14,053 nucleotides of DNA from Pseudomonadota bacterium (GTDB taxonomy: Bacteria; Pseudomonadota; Alphaproteobacteria; Rhizobiales; Beijerinckiaceae): the NCBI GenBank assembly GCA_023422485.1, contig JAGTAM010000549.1:1-14053 (forward strand), in the 5' to 3' direction. The notes beneath the pieces were generated by a model that had not been told where the DNA came from, did not search any database, and worked only from the letters and a program-made list of their open reading frames with translations. Position numbers and translations under genes: made by a program. This document shows positions 14,053 to 14,053 of this stretch, in pieces. Numbering within the stretch: the stretch's first letter is position 1; the number at the start of each line of letters is the position of its first letter.

Positions 14053-14053
14053 G

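Noticed and set aside
6404..14053. A TolC-like outer-membrane channel gene for the secretion system
   Set aside because: No frame in the window shows a signal peptide with TolC-type repeats; it must lie elsewhere or the system borrows a shared channel.

Overview
The window is high-GC alphaproteobacterial DNA. The tungsten-type NAD-dependent formate dehydrogenase pair, the methanogen-output-domain (MetOD1) sensor protein and the codon usage all fit Methylobacterium/Methylorubrum, close to M. extorquens. This assignment is by recall of protein families; no search was run. There are seven intact or nearly intact genes, one gene cut at each edge (two of the total eight-gene set are partial), one transposase relic, and no tRNA, rRNA or CRISPR array.

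Region 1 (1-3417, + strand) is the end of a formate dehydrogenase operon. It holds the C-terminus of the NuoF-like beta subunit (fdh1B, cut by the left edge), then the complete 989-residue alpha subunit (fdh1A), then a perfect 10-bp hairpin. The two subunits form the soluble enzyme that oxidises formate to CO2 and passes the electrons through Fe-S clusters and FMN to NAD+.

Region 2 (3418-3861) has no intact gene. It contains a degraded piece of an IS3-family transposase on the - strand, still readable at the D-35-E end of the catalytic core. It marks the join between the formate dehydrogenase module and what follows.

Region 3 (6403 down to 3862, - strand) is a sensory operon: a small Cys-rich MetOD1 protein, a cytoplasmic NarX/UhpB-type histidine kinase whose start lies inside the preceding gene, and a NarL/FixJ-type response regulator that overlaps the kinase stop by 8 nt. 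An AT-rich leader with a short dyad lies upstream.

Region 4 (14053 down to 6404, - strand) is a type I secretion locus. In transcription order it has an animal-haem-peroxidase protein with an acidic repeat linker, RTX calcium-binding repeats and a serralysin-like C-terminus (cut by the right edge), an ABC permease/ATPase, a second RTX protein with a cadherin-like domain and an N-terminal membrane segment, and a HlyD-type membrane fusion protein. The ABC and RTX genes overlap by ATGA and the other gaps are short, so they are probably one transcription unit. A strong GC hairpin lies between peroxidase and transporter. No TolC-like outer-membrane partner is present, so one must be encoded elsewhere. 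The most unusual element is the membrane-anchored, cysteine-containing RTX protein inserted between the transporter and its adaptor, in a locus whose evident export cargo is a haem peroxidase.
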